Shown piece after piece: positions 1 to 8,045 of a DNA stretch of 64,000 bases; position 1 is the stretch's first letter; the number at the start of each line of letters is the position of its first letter. Where the stretch lies: NCBI RefSeq assembly GCF_004117875.1, contig NZ_RAHW01000004.1:124001-188000 (forward strand), read 5' to 3'. The position numbers and the translations under genes were made by a program. This DNA comes from Geomonas oryzae. Its GTDB lineage: Bacteria > Desulfobacterota > Desulfuromonadia > Geobacterales > Geobacteraceae. The notes below the pieces were generated by a model that did no database searches, was not told the origin of the DNA, and saw only the letters and a list, made by a program, of their open reading frames with translations.

Positions 1-1
1 G

Positions 2-235
2 CAGCGCAGGAAGGAGGCCAAACCCGCCGGAAAGCCCGCCGAAGCGAAGGGAGCGGCCCCTGCCAAAACCTCCCACGGCAACAGGAGTGCCGGTTCCGGC
101 CGTCCTGCCGGTCAAGGCGGCGAGCAAAGGCGCGGCCCCGGTGCGCCGGGCGCAAACGGCGCGGCCCCCAAGCCGGCACGACCCGGCGGACGCCCCGGAA
201 ACCGTCCCGGGAACCGCCCCCGTCGCGGCAACTAG
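2..235 (+). CDS. C-terminal tail of a truncated gene, probably a DEAD-box RNA helicase
   Basis: The reading frame is open from the window edge to a TAG at 233-235, giving about 77 residues with no start inside the window. The tail is extremely rich in Gly, Pro, Arg, Ala and Lys and ends in short repeated GRPGNRP-type units. Such basic, disordered, RGG-like tails are typical of the C-terminus of RhlE/DEAD-box RNA helicases, where they add non-specific RNA binding. That identity is inference from composition only, because the catalytic core lies outside the window. A strong hairpin terminator follows about 75 bp downstream. Another RNA-binding protein with a basic tail is equally possible. Confidence 0.5.
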   Translation, partial: QRRKEAKPAGKPAEAKGAAPAKTSHGNRSAGSGRPAGQGGEQRRGPGAPGANGAAPKPARPGGRPGNRPGNRPRRGN

Positions 236-309
236 CGCCTTTCGCCCCTGCTCCTTTAATGGGTAGGTGCGTGCGGCGCTGCAGCGGGTACCGTTTCGGC
301 AACTGACAA

Positions 310-352
310 GAAAAGAGGGGAAAAGGCAGGCGCCTTTCCCCCTCTTCTTTTC
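310..352 (+). terminator. Rho-independent terminator after the helicase-like gene
   Basis: An A/G-rich arm (GAAAAGAGGGGAAAAGGC) is followed by a near-complementary GCC-TTT-CCCCC-TCTT arm ending in a T-rich run. The A-rich 5' side suggests it could also work on the minus strand. Confidence 0.7.
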
Positions 353-470
353 GATGCCGTCATCCCCGCACGGGCCGAACTCTGAGGCAGTTGCCGCTAC
401 TTTCTTTTATCTCGATTTGATAAAATATATAGATAAAGAAAGCAGTTACGGCAGATAAAGGAGGAACGCC

Positions 471-593
471 ATGTTTGAATCCAGATGCCCGAAATGCAAC
501 GGCAAAGGCAAAATCATGACCGCTTCCCGCCAGACAGGATACGACCCGGTGGAAGTTCCCTGCACCATGTGCAAAGGGAGCGGGAAGAAATAG
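471..593 (+). CDS. 40-aa zinc-finger peptide with DnaJ-type CxxCxGxG motifs
   Basis: The peptide starts at an ATG preceded by a strong AAAGGAGG ribosome-binding site at 457-464 and ends at TAG 591-593. It carries two CxxCxGxG motifs, CPKCNGKG (residues 6-13) and CTMCKGSG (31-38). In the central domain of DnaJ such motifs pair to bind one zinc ion, so a single four-cysteine zinc site is expected. J-domain, glycine-rich and substrate-binding regions are all absent; it is a stand-alone mini zinc finger. It sits alone between two terminators, with an AT-rich promoter-like stretch upstream (about 410-450). Its function is unknown; chaperone-adaptor or redox roles are speculation. Its small size and excellent RBS argue that it is real. 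Confidence 0.75.
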   Translation: MFESRCPKCNGKGKIMTASRQTGYDPVEVPCTMCKGSGKK

Positions 594-614
594 AAGAGCT
601 TCACGCGGACAGTG

Positions 615-652
615 AAAAAGGGGAGGAGCCTTTGCGGTTCCCCCCCTTTTTG
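615..652. terminator. Bidirectional terminator between the zinc-finger peptide and usp
   Basis: An AAAAAGGGG arm (615-623) pairs with a C6-T5 arm (641-651) across a loop of about 17 nt. The A-run and T-run give a U-tract on either strand, fitting its place between convergent genes. Confidence 0.65.
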
Positions 653-679
653 TGTGTCAGGGTGCAGGCACGAACGCGG

Positions 680-1588
680 TCAGGACGCCTCGCTGATCGG
701 TACCAGCAGAAGTGGACAACGGCTGCGGCTGCAGATGGCGTGGGCGACGCTTCCGGTCCAGAAGGCCTTCATGCCGGTCTTGCCGTGGGTCGCCAGCACC
801 ATCAGGTCGATCTTGGCCTCGGTGGCGGCCAGCGCGATGGTTTCCGCCGGATCTCCCCGTAGCACGTGCGAGGAGGCGCGTATGCCGGCGTCGGTCAGTT
901 CCCGTGCCAGAAGGTCCAGGTGCTCGGACGCGTCGCGCACCTCAAGCTCCAGCATGCGCGAGGCGGTCGAGGGCAGGGTGCGGGCCGAGACCTTCTCCTC
1001 GGGGGGGAGCGATTCGTAGGTCGGGATCACCGTGGCGATGTGCAGCTCTGAAGAGCAGGCAAGGGCCACGGCACGTACCACGGGGAGCCCCTTCTCGTGC
1101 TCGGGGTCGGTGTCGAGCGGTACGAGGATCTGCCGGCAGGCAAAGGGGGGAGGCTCCCCCTGTTCGTCGGGGTGGGTGATGAGCACCGGCAGGGTCCCGC
1201 CGGCGATGACCTTCTGGGCGATGCTGCCGAAGAGGAGGTGGAAGGCCTTGCCCCGCCCGTGGGAGCACATCACCACCAGGTCGTGACCCAGTTCCGCGGC
1301 GTGCGCGATGATGCTCTGGGAGACCAACTCCGTCTCGGTCTCGTGCACGTGACACTCGACCTGGGGTACCCCCTGGAACCACCGCAGCGCCACCTCCTCG
1401 AGGTAGCGCCCGGCCTCCTCGAAGCCGGTCAAGTGCTTCTGGCCGTGCACCTGGCTCGGGGCGTCCTTCTCCACGACGTGGAACAGGGTCACCTGGGCCG
1501 CGAACCTGTCGGCCATGTAGCGCGCGGCGGGAAGCGCGGCCTCGGCCAGTTTGGAGCCATCCATCGGTACTAGTATGTGCTTGAACAT
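680..1588 (-). CDS. Tandem-domain universal stress protein (UspA family)
   Basis: The 302-aa protein contains two UspA folds, about residues 1-145 and 155-302. Each starts with a hydrophobic strand plus acidic residue (KHILVPMDGS; RQILVPLDTD) and ends with a nucleotide-binding-like signature (SHGRGKAFHLLFGS; THGKTGMKAFWTGS). Tandem Usp proteins are cytoplasmic and respond to starvation or stress; the GxG-xx-GS loops favour ATP binding. I prefer the ATG at 1588 because MFKHILVP is the usual N-terminus and AGGATGA lies at good spacing. An ATG at 1597 overlaps the mntH stop (ATGA) and is the alternative. It is the second gene of a leftward mntH-usp operon and is probably translationally coupled. 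Confidence 0.9.
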   Translation of the reverse strand: MFKHILVPMDGSKLAEAALPAARYMADRFAAQVTLFHVVEKDAPSQVHGQKHLTGFEEAGRYLEEVALRWFQGVPQVECHVHETETELVSQSIIAHAAELGHDLVVMCSHGRGKAFHLLFGSIAQKVIAGGTLPVLITHPDEQGEPPPFACRQILVPLDTDPEHEKGLPVVRAVALACSSELHIATVIPTYESLPPEEKVSARTLPSTASRMLELEVRDASEHLDLLARELTDAGIRASSHVLRGDPAETIALAATEAKIDLMVLATHGKTGMKAFWTGSVAHAICSRSRCPLLLVPISEAS

Positions 1589-1593
1589 GACGG

Positions 1594-2877
1594 TCATCCT
1601 GTGAATGTTGTGTAGAGCAGGTACATGTTGAGCGCCACGATGACGGCGGCGGCGAACCCGGCAAGCATCGTGGTGGTGCGCCGGTTTACGAGGTCACCCA
1701 TGATGTCGGCGCGGCGGGTGAACATGACCAGCGGGATGATGGCGAAGGGGAGGCCGAAGCTCAGCACCACCTGGCTGATGACGAGGGTGCGGGTGGGGTC
1801 GAACCCCATGGCGATGACGAAGAGCGAGGGGGCCATGGTGATGATGCGCCTGATCCAGAGCGGTATGTGGCGCTGTATGAACCCCTGCATGATCACCTGC
1901 CCCGCACTCGTGCCGACGCTGCTCGAGGAGAGCCCCGAGAAGAGCAGGGAAACGCCGAAGATGAATTTGGCGGCCGGGCCCAAAAGCGGCTCCAGGGTAC
2001 GGTACGCCTCCTCGATGGTCGCGATCGAGGTCTTCCCAGTGGCGTAGAAGGTGGCCGCCGCCATGATGAGCATGGACATGTTCACGAAGCTCGCGATCCC
2101 CATGGCGATCACCACGTCCATGATTTCGTAGCGGAACAGGGTGCGCAGCTTCTTCCTGTCCTTCACGACGATCCTCCCCTGCATGAGCGAGGAGTGCAAA
2201 AAGATCGCGTGCGGCATCACCGTGGCCCCGATGATACCTGTGGCGAGGAGGACGCTTTCGCTGCCGCTGAAGCCCGGACGCACGACGTGCGCCGCGATGT
2301 CGGACCAGTCCGGCTTCACGATGAAGATCTCCGCCACGTAGCAAAGGGCGATCACCGCGACCATGGCGGAGATCACCGCCTCGAGCGGCCTGAAGCCGAA
2401 GCGCTCCATGCCGAGGATGCCGATGGTGGCGAGCGCGGTCAAAAGGGCGCCGGCCAGGAGCGGAATGCCGAACAAAAGCTGGAAGCCTAGCGCCGCCCCC
2501 ATGAATTCGGCGAGATCCGTGGCCATGGCCACCGCCTCCATGATGAGCCACATGCCTAGGGAAACCGGCTTCGGGAAGTGAAGGCGGCAGTGCTCGGCGA
2601 GGTTGTGACCGGTGGCGAGCCCGAGCTTCGCGGAGAGGGTCTGAATGAGCATGGCGATCAGGTTGCTCGCAATGATCACCCACAAAAGGAGGTAGCCGAA
2701 CTGGGCGCCCCCTTGGATGTTGGTGGCGAAGTTGCCGGGGTCCACGTAGGCGACGCTGGCGATGAAGGCCGGGCCGAGGAAAGGGAGAACGCGGGTGAGG
2801 CGGGACCCGCGCGGTTGGCGCGAAAGTGCATCGAGGGCGGACTGGACGGTCTTTGAATCAAGGTTGTTCTTTGGCAC
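1594..2877 (-). CDS. mntH: Nramp-family divalent metal (Mn2+/Fe2+) transporter
   Basis: The 427-aa integral membrane protein has about 11 hydrophobic helices and the Nramp signatures: DPGN in TM1 (residues 46-49) and MPHA in TM6 (221-224), which in family structures supply metal ligands. Nramp proteins import Mn2+, Fe2+ and related ions with protons across the inner membrane. The start is GTG at 2877, preceded by GAGGAC four bases upstream. The gene is first of a two-gene operon with usp. A TGATAATTATCA palindrome lies about 200 bp upstream in the divergent intergenic region and may be a Fur-type operator, though its distance leaves the target uncertain. The family call is firm; the preferred metal is inferred. 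Confidence 0.93.
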   Translation of the reverse strand: MPKNNLDSKTVQSALDALSRQPRGSRLTRVLPFLGPAFIASVAYVDPGNFATNIQGGAQFGYLLLWVIIASNLIAMLIQTLSAKLGLATGHNLAEHCRLHFPKPVSLGMWLIMEAVAMATDLAEFMGAALGFQLLFGIPLLAGALLTALATIGILGMERFGFRPLEAVISAMVAVIALCYVAEIFIVKPDWSDIAAHVVRPGFSGSESVLLATGIIGATVMPHAIFLHSSLMQGRIVVKDRKKLRTLFRYEIMDVVIAMGIASFVNMSMLIMAAATFYATGKTSIATIEEAYRTLEPLLGPAAKFIFGVSLLFSGLSSSSVGTSAGQVIMQGFIQRHIPLWIRRIITMAPSLFVIAMGFDPTRTLVISQVVLSFGLPFAIIPLVMFTRRADIMGDLVNRRTTTMLAGFAAAVIVALNMYLLYTTFTG

Positions 2878-3074
2878 TAAGTCCTCACTGCGGGGCTTGT
2901 CTGGCTTAACGTCCAGCTAATTCTAGCTGCGGCAGGCTCAAGTTCAACAGTTACGCCTCTCTTTACCGTCTCAAAGCTGCTTTTTTTACTGAAATCGCAT
3001 GGCAACGCGCGCGAAGGCCTTGCAAAACCAGGCAGGCGGCGCCCTGTGTCGGCGGAGCTATCGCTGAAATTGTT

Positions 3075-3086
3075 TGATAATTATCA
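3075..3086. promoter_or_regulatory. Perfect palindrome TGATAATTATCA, possible Fur-type operator
   Basis: The 12-bp perfect dyad lies between the divergent mntH and HEAT-protein genes, about 50 bp before the latter. It resembles overlapping GATAAT hexamers recognised by Fur-family regulators. No -35/-10 elements were assigned with confidence, so the target gene is unclear. Confidence 0.35.
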
Positions 3087-3135
3087 TTACCTCGGCTAGA
3101 ATCTGGCGTCCGCCTCCTCTTAACGGGAATGGGAA

Positions 3136-4758
3136 ATGCCGGAAGACATGAAAAACATAGCCGATGACAGCGAGAGCCTCGCCCAGGCATGTCAAAAAGC
3201 GCTGGGCGATACCTCCAAGGCCTTGAAGGCGTTTGCCTTCTACCCGGAAAACCATCCCCTGCGCCGGCAGATCTTCGACTCCGCCTATCAATCCATGGCA
3301 GCCCTCGCCGCAATGGGCCGCATCTCCCTCATCGTGCAACGTGGCGGCTTCGCCGTCGCCGGCAGCCAGAGCGTCATCGAAACCAACCCGATGACCAAGG
3401 CGCTCGCCCAGGAACTCTTCGCTCGCGAACTGCAGCGCATCACCATCCACCCTGAGCTGTCACTCGCCGACTTTTCGGCCCTGCTCTCCATTCTCGCGGT
3501 CGCCCCACAGAAGATCGCCGAGGAGGGGGGGGTGGGCGAGATGCTTTTGAAGGCCGGTGTCGCGGCTGTCACGGTGAACCAGATCGACGTCACCGCCGTC
3601 TTCACCAAAAAGACCGCTGGTCAGCCCGAACAGGATGCCCCCGAAGAAGGGGCGGTCGGCGACGAGGAGCGTGAGCCGGAGTCCGAGCCGGAGCCGGAAA
3701 CGGTGACAGCGCAAAGCGGTGCGGCGCCGCAGGCCGAGCCGGGGATCGACCAGATCATCGCCGCGCTGGCGGCCGAAAAGGACGAGTCCCGCTACCGGCA
3801 GCTTACGCGCCTTTTGCTGAAGAAGGCGCTCCCCCTGAAGCTCGAGGGGAACTTCGACCGGCTCTACGTGGTCTTTCTGCGTTTGATACCGCAACTGTCC
3901 GAACCCGCGCGCAGCGCGGCCTGCCGTGAAGCGGCGCAGGAGATTTTGGAGCAGCTGTGTCTGGGCGAGACGGCCGAGCACCTGCTGGACCACCTTGAGG
4001 ACGTCGATTTTCCGCAGAAGGAAGAGGTCTGCCGCATCCTGAAGCTGGGCGGCGGGGGCGTGGCGGAGGCGATTGCCCGGCGTCTGGCGGCAACCGGCAG
4101 CAGGGCCTCACGCAAGGCCCTCGGCACCGCCCTCGTGCGCATGGGAACCGCAGCCCAGCCTCAGGTGCTGCCGCTGTTAAAGGACGGCAGGGTCGCGGTG
4201 GTGCAGATGGGCGTCGCCATACTGGGCGAGATCGGCACCCGTGAAGCGGTCCGGGCGCTCACCGTGACGCTCCAGCATCCGGACCAGCGCGTGCGCATGG
4301 AAAGCATCCGCTCCCTCGCGCGCATAGGCGGCATGGAGGCGACCGGGGTCGTCCTCTCGCTCATCCAGGCGGAGGACGAGGCCGCCGCGGTACAGGCGAT
4401 CACCTGGCTCGGCAATTGCCGCAACCACGCGGCCCTCGAGCCGCTTTTGCAGCTCGTGGCGCGCCGCGATCTGATGGGAAAGCTGCAGGTGCTCAAGAAG
4501 GAGGCGCTGCGGGCCGTCGGGCGCATCGGTGACCGGAGGGCGCTCGATTCGCTGTTCCGGCTCGTGCGCAGGCGCCATCTGATCGCCCCCGCGCGCCGCC
4601 TGGAGCAGAAGTTATCCGCCATCGAGGCGATAGCGGCGCTTGGCGGAGAGCAGGCACGGGCCTTTTTGCAGGAGATCTCGGCAGGCGGCGGCGAACTTGC
4701 GCGCCCCGCCCAGGTGGTGCTGGAAGCGATGCAGCACAGAGGCGACGAGCATGAGTGA
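3136..4758 (+). CDS. HEAT-repeat protein with an N-terminal module shared with the next gene
   Basis: The 540-aa soluble protein has three parts. Residues 15-150 form an alpha/beta module with FYPENHPLRRQ (35-45) and a conserved F-x-V-x-G strand. Residues 155-200 are an acidic Glu/Pro-rich linker. Residues 205-535 are tandem HEAT-type helical repeats (for example AVVQMGVAILGEIGTREAV), which normally act as protein-protein scaffolds. No catalytic motif is visible. The gene overlaps the following HD-GYP gene by 8 bp, so the two are co-translated and probably form a complex. The N-terminal module aligns by eye with residues 8-140 of that HD-GYP protein. The start codon lies after GGGAA, a modest RBS; an in-frame ATG at 3148 is an alternative. 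Confidence 0.8.
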   Translation: MPEDMKNIADDSESLAQACQKALGDTSKALKAFAFYPENHPLRRQIFDSAYQSMAALAAMGRISLIVQRGGFAVAGSQSVIETNPMTKALAQELFARELQRITIHPELSLADFSALLSILAVAPQKIAEEGGVGEMLLKAGVAAVTVNQIDVTAVFTKKTAGQPEQDAPEEGAVGDEEREPESEPEPETVTAQSGAAPQAEPGIDQIIAALAAEKDESRYRQLTRLLLKKALPLKLEGNFDRLYVVFLRLIPQLSEPARSAACREAAQEILEQLCLGETAEHLLDHLEDVDFPQKEEVCRILKLGGGGVAEAIARRLAATGSRASRKALGTALVRMGTAAQPQVLPLLKDGRVAVVQMGVAILGEIGTREAVRALTVTLQHPDQRVRMESIRSLARIGGMEATGVVLSLIQAEDEAAAVQAITWLGNCRNHAALEPLLQLVARRDLMGKLQVLKKEALRAVGRIGDRRALDSLFRLVRRRHLIAPARRLEQKLSAIEAIAALGGEQARAFLQEISAGGGELARPAQVVLEAMQHRGDEHE

Positions 4759-6124
4759 GATCAACAAACAAGACGTGCAACGGGCGGCGATGCTCTTGAC
4801 CGCCTCGATCAAGTCGGTGCTGCTCTACCCCCTGGCACACCCCGCGGTGCGCCAGCCCCTGCAGGAGCTCATCGGGCTTTTGACCTCCATGATGGGAGAG
4901 AAGCACGAGCTGCACTTCGGGGTGGTCGAGGGGACCTTCTTCATAGAGGGGTGCCTCCTGGTCGCCCCGAACGCCGCCGTCACCGAACTGGTGGAGCGTC
5001 TGACCCAGAAAGGGATCGACGCCTGCACCGTTTTTCCCGGAGTGACCCCGGACGACCTCTTCGGGTTCGCCGCGGCCCTCGCCGCCCGCAACAGCAGCGT
5101 CGACACCATCCCCGCCGAGCTGGAAGGCAAGGGTATCGTCAACATCCGGCTCGGGATCGAAGACGTGGTGGCGGGCGAGGGGGGCGAAAAGGGTGAGGCG
5201 CTGGTGCCCGCCGCCATCTACCGGGACGCCCTTAAGGCGGTGCGCGACACCATGCGCGAGATCGACAACGGCAGGATCCCGAGCGGCGACTGGATCAACG
5301 GCGTCGTGGAAAATATGGTCCAGGTGACCATGGAGGAGCCTACCACCCTCCTCGGGCTCGCCATGATCAAGGACTACGACAACTACACCTTCAGTCACTC
5401 GGTGAACGTCGGCATTCTGGCCCTCACCCTTGCCGCGTTCCTCGGGCTCGACAAGGACGCGCTGCACGAGGTGAACACCGCCGGACTTTTGCATGACATC
5501 GGCAAGACCCGGATCGACAAGACCATCCTGAACAGCCCGGGGAGACTCTCCGACGACGAGTTCAAGCAGATGAAGCGGCACACCGAGGAGGGGGCGGAGA
5601 TCGTCCGCCAGATGAAGAACATCCCGCCGCAGGTGGCCGAGGCGGTGCTCGGGCATCACATAAGGCACGACCGCACCGGGTATCCGGAGTGGGCGAGGGA
5701 GATCCCCTTCGGGCTCTACACCGAGATCGTCTCCGTCGCGGACTGCTACGACGCCATCACCACGCTGCGCACCTACCAGAGGCCGACCCTCCCCAAGGAG
5801 GCGATGGAGATCATGCGGCGCCTGTCGGGGACCTCGCTGAACGGGGAGCTCGTGGAAAAGTTCGAGGCGATGATGGGGGAATACCCGGTAGGGAGTCTCG
5901 TGCGTCTCGACACGAACGAGATCGCCCTGGTGCTGAGACCCCACCCGATGGAGAGCGTGGAGCCTGCGGTGAAGGTGCTCATCGGGGCGTACGGGGAGAC
6001 CCTGGAGACGCCGCGCCTCGTGAGCCTCGCCGAGGAAAACGGCAGGCGCTACGCGAGCATCGTCGCCCCGGTCGACCCGCTTTTGAAAAACGTATCGCTG
6101 GCGCAGCATCTCCTGGCGGCCTGA
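4751..6124 (+). CDS. HD-GYP domain phosphohydrolase, probable cyclic-di-GMP phosphodiesterase
   Basis: The 457-aa protein has an N-terminal module (8-140; LLYPLAHPAVRQ at 24-35) like that of the upstream HEAT protein, then an HD-GYP domain (about 195-390). Visible active-site residues are H216, H248-D249 (HDIGK), H277, H302-H303, the GYP signature 310-312 and D331. All the usual metal and catalytic residues seem present, so it is probably active on c-di-GMP or a related dinucleotide. The start at 4751 overlaps the upstream stop by 8 bp; the frame is open further upstream, but that part is antisense to codon usage in the HEAT gene and is not needed. The N-terminal module may sense or bind the HEAT partner, which is inference. 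Confidence 0.9.
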   Translation: MSEINKQDVQRAAMLLTASIKSVLLYPLAHPAVRQPLQELIGLLTSMMGEKHELHFGVVEGTFFIEGCLLVAPNAAVTELVERLTQKGIDACTVFPGVTPDDLFGFAAALAARNSSVDTIPAELEGKGIVNIRLGIEDVVAGEGGEKGEALVPAAIYRDALKAVRDTMREIDNGRIPSGDWINGVVENMVQVTMEEPTTLLGLAMIKDYDNYTFSHSVNVGILALTLAAFLGLDKDALHEVNTAGLLHDIGKTRIDKTILNSPGRLSDDEFKQMKRHTEEGAEIVRQMKNIPPQVAEAVLGHHIRHDRTGYPEWAREIPFGLYTEIVSVADCYDAITTLRTYQRPTLPKEAMEIMRRLSGTSLNGELVEKFEAMMGEYPVGSLVRLDTNEIALVLRPHPMESVEPAVKVLIGAYGETLETPRLVSLAEENGRRYASIVAPVDPLLKNVSLAQHLLAA

Positions 6125-6204
6125 GCCGGAAAAGAGAAGGTGCTTTAGTAAATTCCGGGGGATGGCGACAAGTGTGTCCACGAAGCGCCGCAGCTGACCT
6201 CGCG

Positions 6205-6275
6205 TTCCCCCCTTTGCGAAGGGGGAGCCTGCCCCACGTAGCCTTGGCGAAGGGGGGGCAGGGGGGATTTGCCTT
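6205..6275. repeat. Dispersed C/G-rich repeat (CCCCCCTTTGCGAAGGG type)
   Basis: The element carries CCCCCCTTTGCGAAGGGGG, then an imperfect second GCGAAGGGGGG half, and ends CAGGGGGGATTTGCC. A second copy with a different middle lies at 15284-15358. Such short imperfect palindromes are common in intergenic DNA of Geobacteraceae-like genomes; no gene is present. Confidence 0.65.
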
Positions 6276-6315
6276 AAGGGGATTTGCTCTTTGCTCCCTG
6301 GGAAGAACTAAAAAG

Positions 6316-6349
6316 AAAGGGGGGACGGCTTCAAGCCGTCCCCCCTTTT
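6316..6349. terminator. Strong bidirectional terminator
   Basis: A perfect 16-nt arm pair (AAAGGGGGGACGGCTT at 6316-6331 with its complement at 6333-6348) ends in TTTT, with A-runs on the 5' side. It separates the convergent HD-GYP and desulfoferrodoxin genes. Confidence 0.85.
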
Positions 6350-6373
6350 GCATGCGTGGATGCGGGAGCCTGC

Positions 6374-6748
6374 CTATGCGGCCCAGTGGCCGTGCAGGTT
6401 GCAGTACTCGCGGGCTTTCACGTCGGTTGCGGTGACCTGGAAGGTCGCTTCCGGTGCCTGGCCCGGCTGCAGCTGGGCGCGGTAGATCTTGCCGTCTGCG
6501 ATCAGCTCGATCCACTCGATGTAGTGGGCGCTCTCCATCGGGTGCGGCACGCTGCCGACCTTGACGGTGATGGTCCCCTCGCCGCGCTCGATTACCGGTA
6601 CGTGCTTCTCCTTGGCGGCGTCGACCGTGTTCTCTTTCTGCAGGGCCATCGCCTCGCCGCAGCAGACCAGCTGGCCGCCGCCCGGGTGGAACACCTCGAC
6701 TATGTTGCCGCACATCTCACACTTGTAGATTTCCAAAGCCTGTGCCAT
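6374..6748 (-). CDS. dfx: Desulfoferrodoxin, superoxide reductase (2Fe-SOR)
   Basis: The 124-aa cytoplasmic protein matches the usual class I length. Center I ligands are C10, C13, C29 and C30 (CEMCG then VCCGE). Center II, the catalytic Fe(His)4Cys site, has H49, H69, H75, C116 and H119 ([20 protein letters not shown]), with E47 next to it. The enzyme reduces superoxide to hydrogen peroxide with electrons from rubredoxin or similar carriers, a standard anaerobe defence. GGAGGG precedes the ATG. It lies 37 bp downstream of the DUF4350-like gene on the same strand and is probably co-transcribed. Confidence 0.97.
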   Translation of the reverse strand: MAQALEIYKCEMCGNIVEVFHPGGGQLVCCGEAMALQKENTVDAAKEKHVPVIERGEGTITVKVGSVPHPMESAHYIEWIELIADGKIYRAQLQPGQAPEATFQVTATDVKAREYCNLHGHWAA

Positions 6749-6785
6749 TGAATCCCTCCTGTCGGTTTGCTTGATGAGTACAGCG

Positions 6786-7538
6786 CTACTTTAGCCAGGC
6801 GGCCAAGTTTGCTGCGAGAGTCTTATTGTTCCCTTCGAGGAACTTGTTCTGGAAGATGGCGTCGTCGCCGAAGACGAGGAAGCTGCCTTTGCCGAGGTCG
6901 CCTGCAACGGCAACGCCGATGCTCGCGGTTTCCTCCTTGGTCTGCACCTTGTCCTGGTTCAGGTCGACCCAGGCGCTCGGGCCGGTGGAAGCGATGACCC
7001 TTGCGGCCTCGGTGCGGTTGATGACGCCCCATACGCCGTAAAGGCTGAAGTCGCTCAGTCCGGTGAGGACCGGGTGCGCCTCGAGGCGGCTCACCTTGAA
7101 CTTGAGGGGATCCCCGTCGATGACGTTCTCATGCTCCAGGATGACGCCGTTCGTGTAGGCCACGTCGAGCCGGTCCAGGATCGACCTGAGCGGGGGAGCG
7201 ATGTGGAGCATCACCACCAGCTTGCCGCCGTTTTGCAGGAACCTCGCCACCGCCTCGACCTCGCTGGGAAGCAGCGGCGTGAAAGCGCCCGAGATCACCA
7301 GCGCTCCGGCACCCGAGAGGGTCGCGTCGGTGAAGGGCTGGTCGATCACCCCTACCTGGAGCCCGGCGCCCTGGAACACCTCGGCGAGACCGGAGAGCTG
7401 CAGGGGACCCTTGTCCCCGATCTGGAAGCGTTCACCGTGGGCGTTGTCGAAAAGGACCTTCTGGGCCGCCTCCCCGTTCGAGACGAAGGCGAGGCAGGCC
7501 AGTACAATTATACTCATGAATTTCAAAGCGCCAGTCAT
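6786..7538 (-). CDS. Exported DUF4350-like protein
   Basis: The 250-aa protein begins with a signal peptide ([16 protein letters not shown], probable cleavage after GEAA near residue 25). The mature part has an alpha/beta pattern: [11 protein letters not shown], a GALVISGAF strand, an [17 protein letters not shown] strand-helix, and [14 protein letters not shown] near the end. This resembles DUF4350 and the GldG-like periplasmic domain of gliding/ABC auxiliary proteins, related to class I glutamine-amidotransferase folds but with no catalytic Cys visible. GGAGG lies five bases before the ATG. It precedes dfx in a probable two-gene operon, so a link to the oxidative-stress response is possible but unproven. 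Confidence 0.75.
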   Translation of the reverse strand: MTGALKFMSIIVLACLAFVSNGEAAQKVLFDNAHGERFQIGDKGPLQLSGLAEVFQGAGLQVGVIDQPFTDATLSGAGALVISGAFTPLLPSEVEAVARFLQNGGKLVVMLHIAPPLRSILDRLDVAYTNGVILEHENVIDGDPLKFKVSRLEAHPVLTGLSDFSLYGVWGVINRTEAARVIASTGPSAWVDLNQDKVQTKEETASIGVAVAGDLGKGSFLVFGDDAIFQNKFLEGNNKTLAANLAAWLK

Positions 7539-7720
7539 TTAATCCTCCATTGCATAAAATTTTAAATAAGACCTTTTCGATCCTGTTGGTCCTTATAGCA
7601 GCATTATTTTGGCCATGCAACCTTTTTTTTACCGCATGGCCCGCCATCGTTGACAGGGGGGCGGGCGCCGATGTATTAACAGATGTCCTTGTGACGCCAC
7701 TACCTTATTGGGGGATGACG

Positions 7721-8011
7721 ATGATCGTGCATATAGTGCTGTTCAAGCTGAAAGAGGCGACCGCAGAGAACGTGGAGAAGGCAAAGGAGCGCCTGCTCAG
7801 CATGGAGGGGAAGGTCGAGATGCTGCGCCACCTGGAGGTCGGTGTCGACCTGATCCGTTCCGAGCGTTCCGCCGACGTCGCCCTTTACACCAAGTTCGAC
7901 TCCCTGGAGGACCTGCAGGCCTACCAGGTACACCCGTATCACGCCAACGAGGTCGCCGCCTACATGAGGAGCGTCTGCTCTTCCGTGGTAGCCGCCGACT
8001 ACGAGATCTAA
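7721..8011 (+). CDS. Dabb (stress-responsive alpha/beta barrel) domain protein
   Basis: The 96-aa protein starts IVHIVLFKLKEATAENVEKA and contains the YTKFDSLEDLQAYQVHPYHAN segment, both typical of the Dabb fold (dimeric alpha/beta barrel of about 95-100 aa). Known relatives include plant stress-induced proteins and some polyketide cyclases; the bacterial function is unclear. The start at 7721 follows GGGGGATG at good spacing; an ATG at 7715 is an alternative. It is divergent from the DUF4350 gene and 34 bp upstream of the YchJ-like gene, with which it may form an operon. Confidence 0.85.
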   Translation: MIVHIVLFKLKEATAENVEKAKERLLSMEGKVEMLRHLEVGVDLIRSERSADVALYTKFDSLEDLQAYQVHPYHANEVAAYMRSVCSSVVAADYEI

Positions 8012-8045
8012 CGGGAACTATAAACAACAAGAGGAGGAGTAACTG

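Noticed and set aside
485-1179. Plus-strand frames overlapping usp
   Set aside because: They overlap the clearly coding UspA frame on the other strand and have no RBS or recognisable domain.
4493-6181. Long open frame of 562 codons on the minus strand
   Set aside because: It is antisense to the HEAT/HD-GYP genes, low in complexity and rich in His, Arg, Gly and Val. Long antisense frames are expected at this GC content. The same applies to minus-strand frames at 41485-43527, 51817-53793 and 61621-63783.
7550-7720. N-terminal signal-peptide-like extension of the Dabb protein from TTG at 7550
   Set aside because: The stretch is AT-rich promoter-like DNA without an RBS, and Dabb proteins are normally about 96 aa and cytoplasmic; a good RBS precedes 7721.
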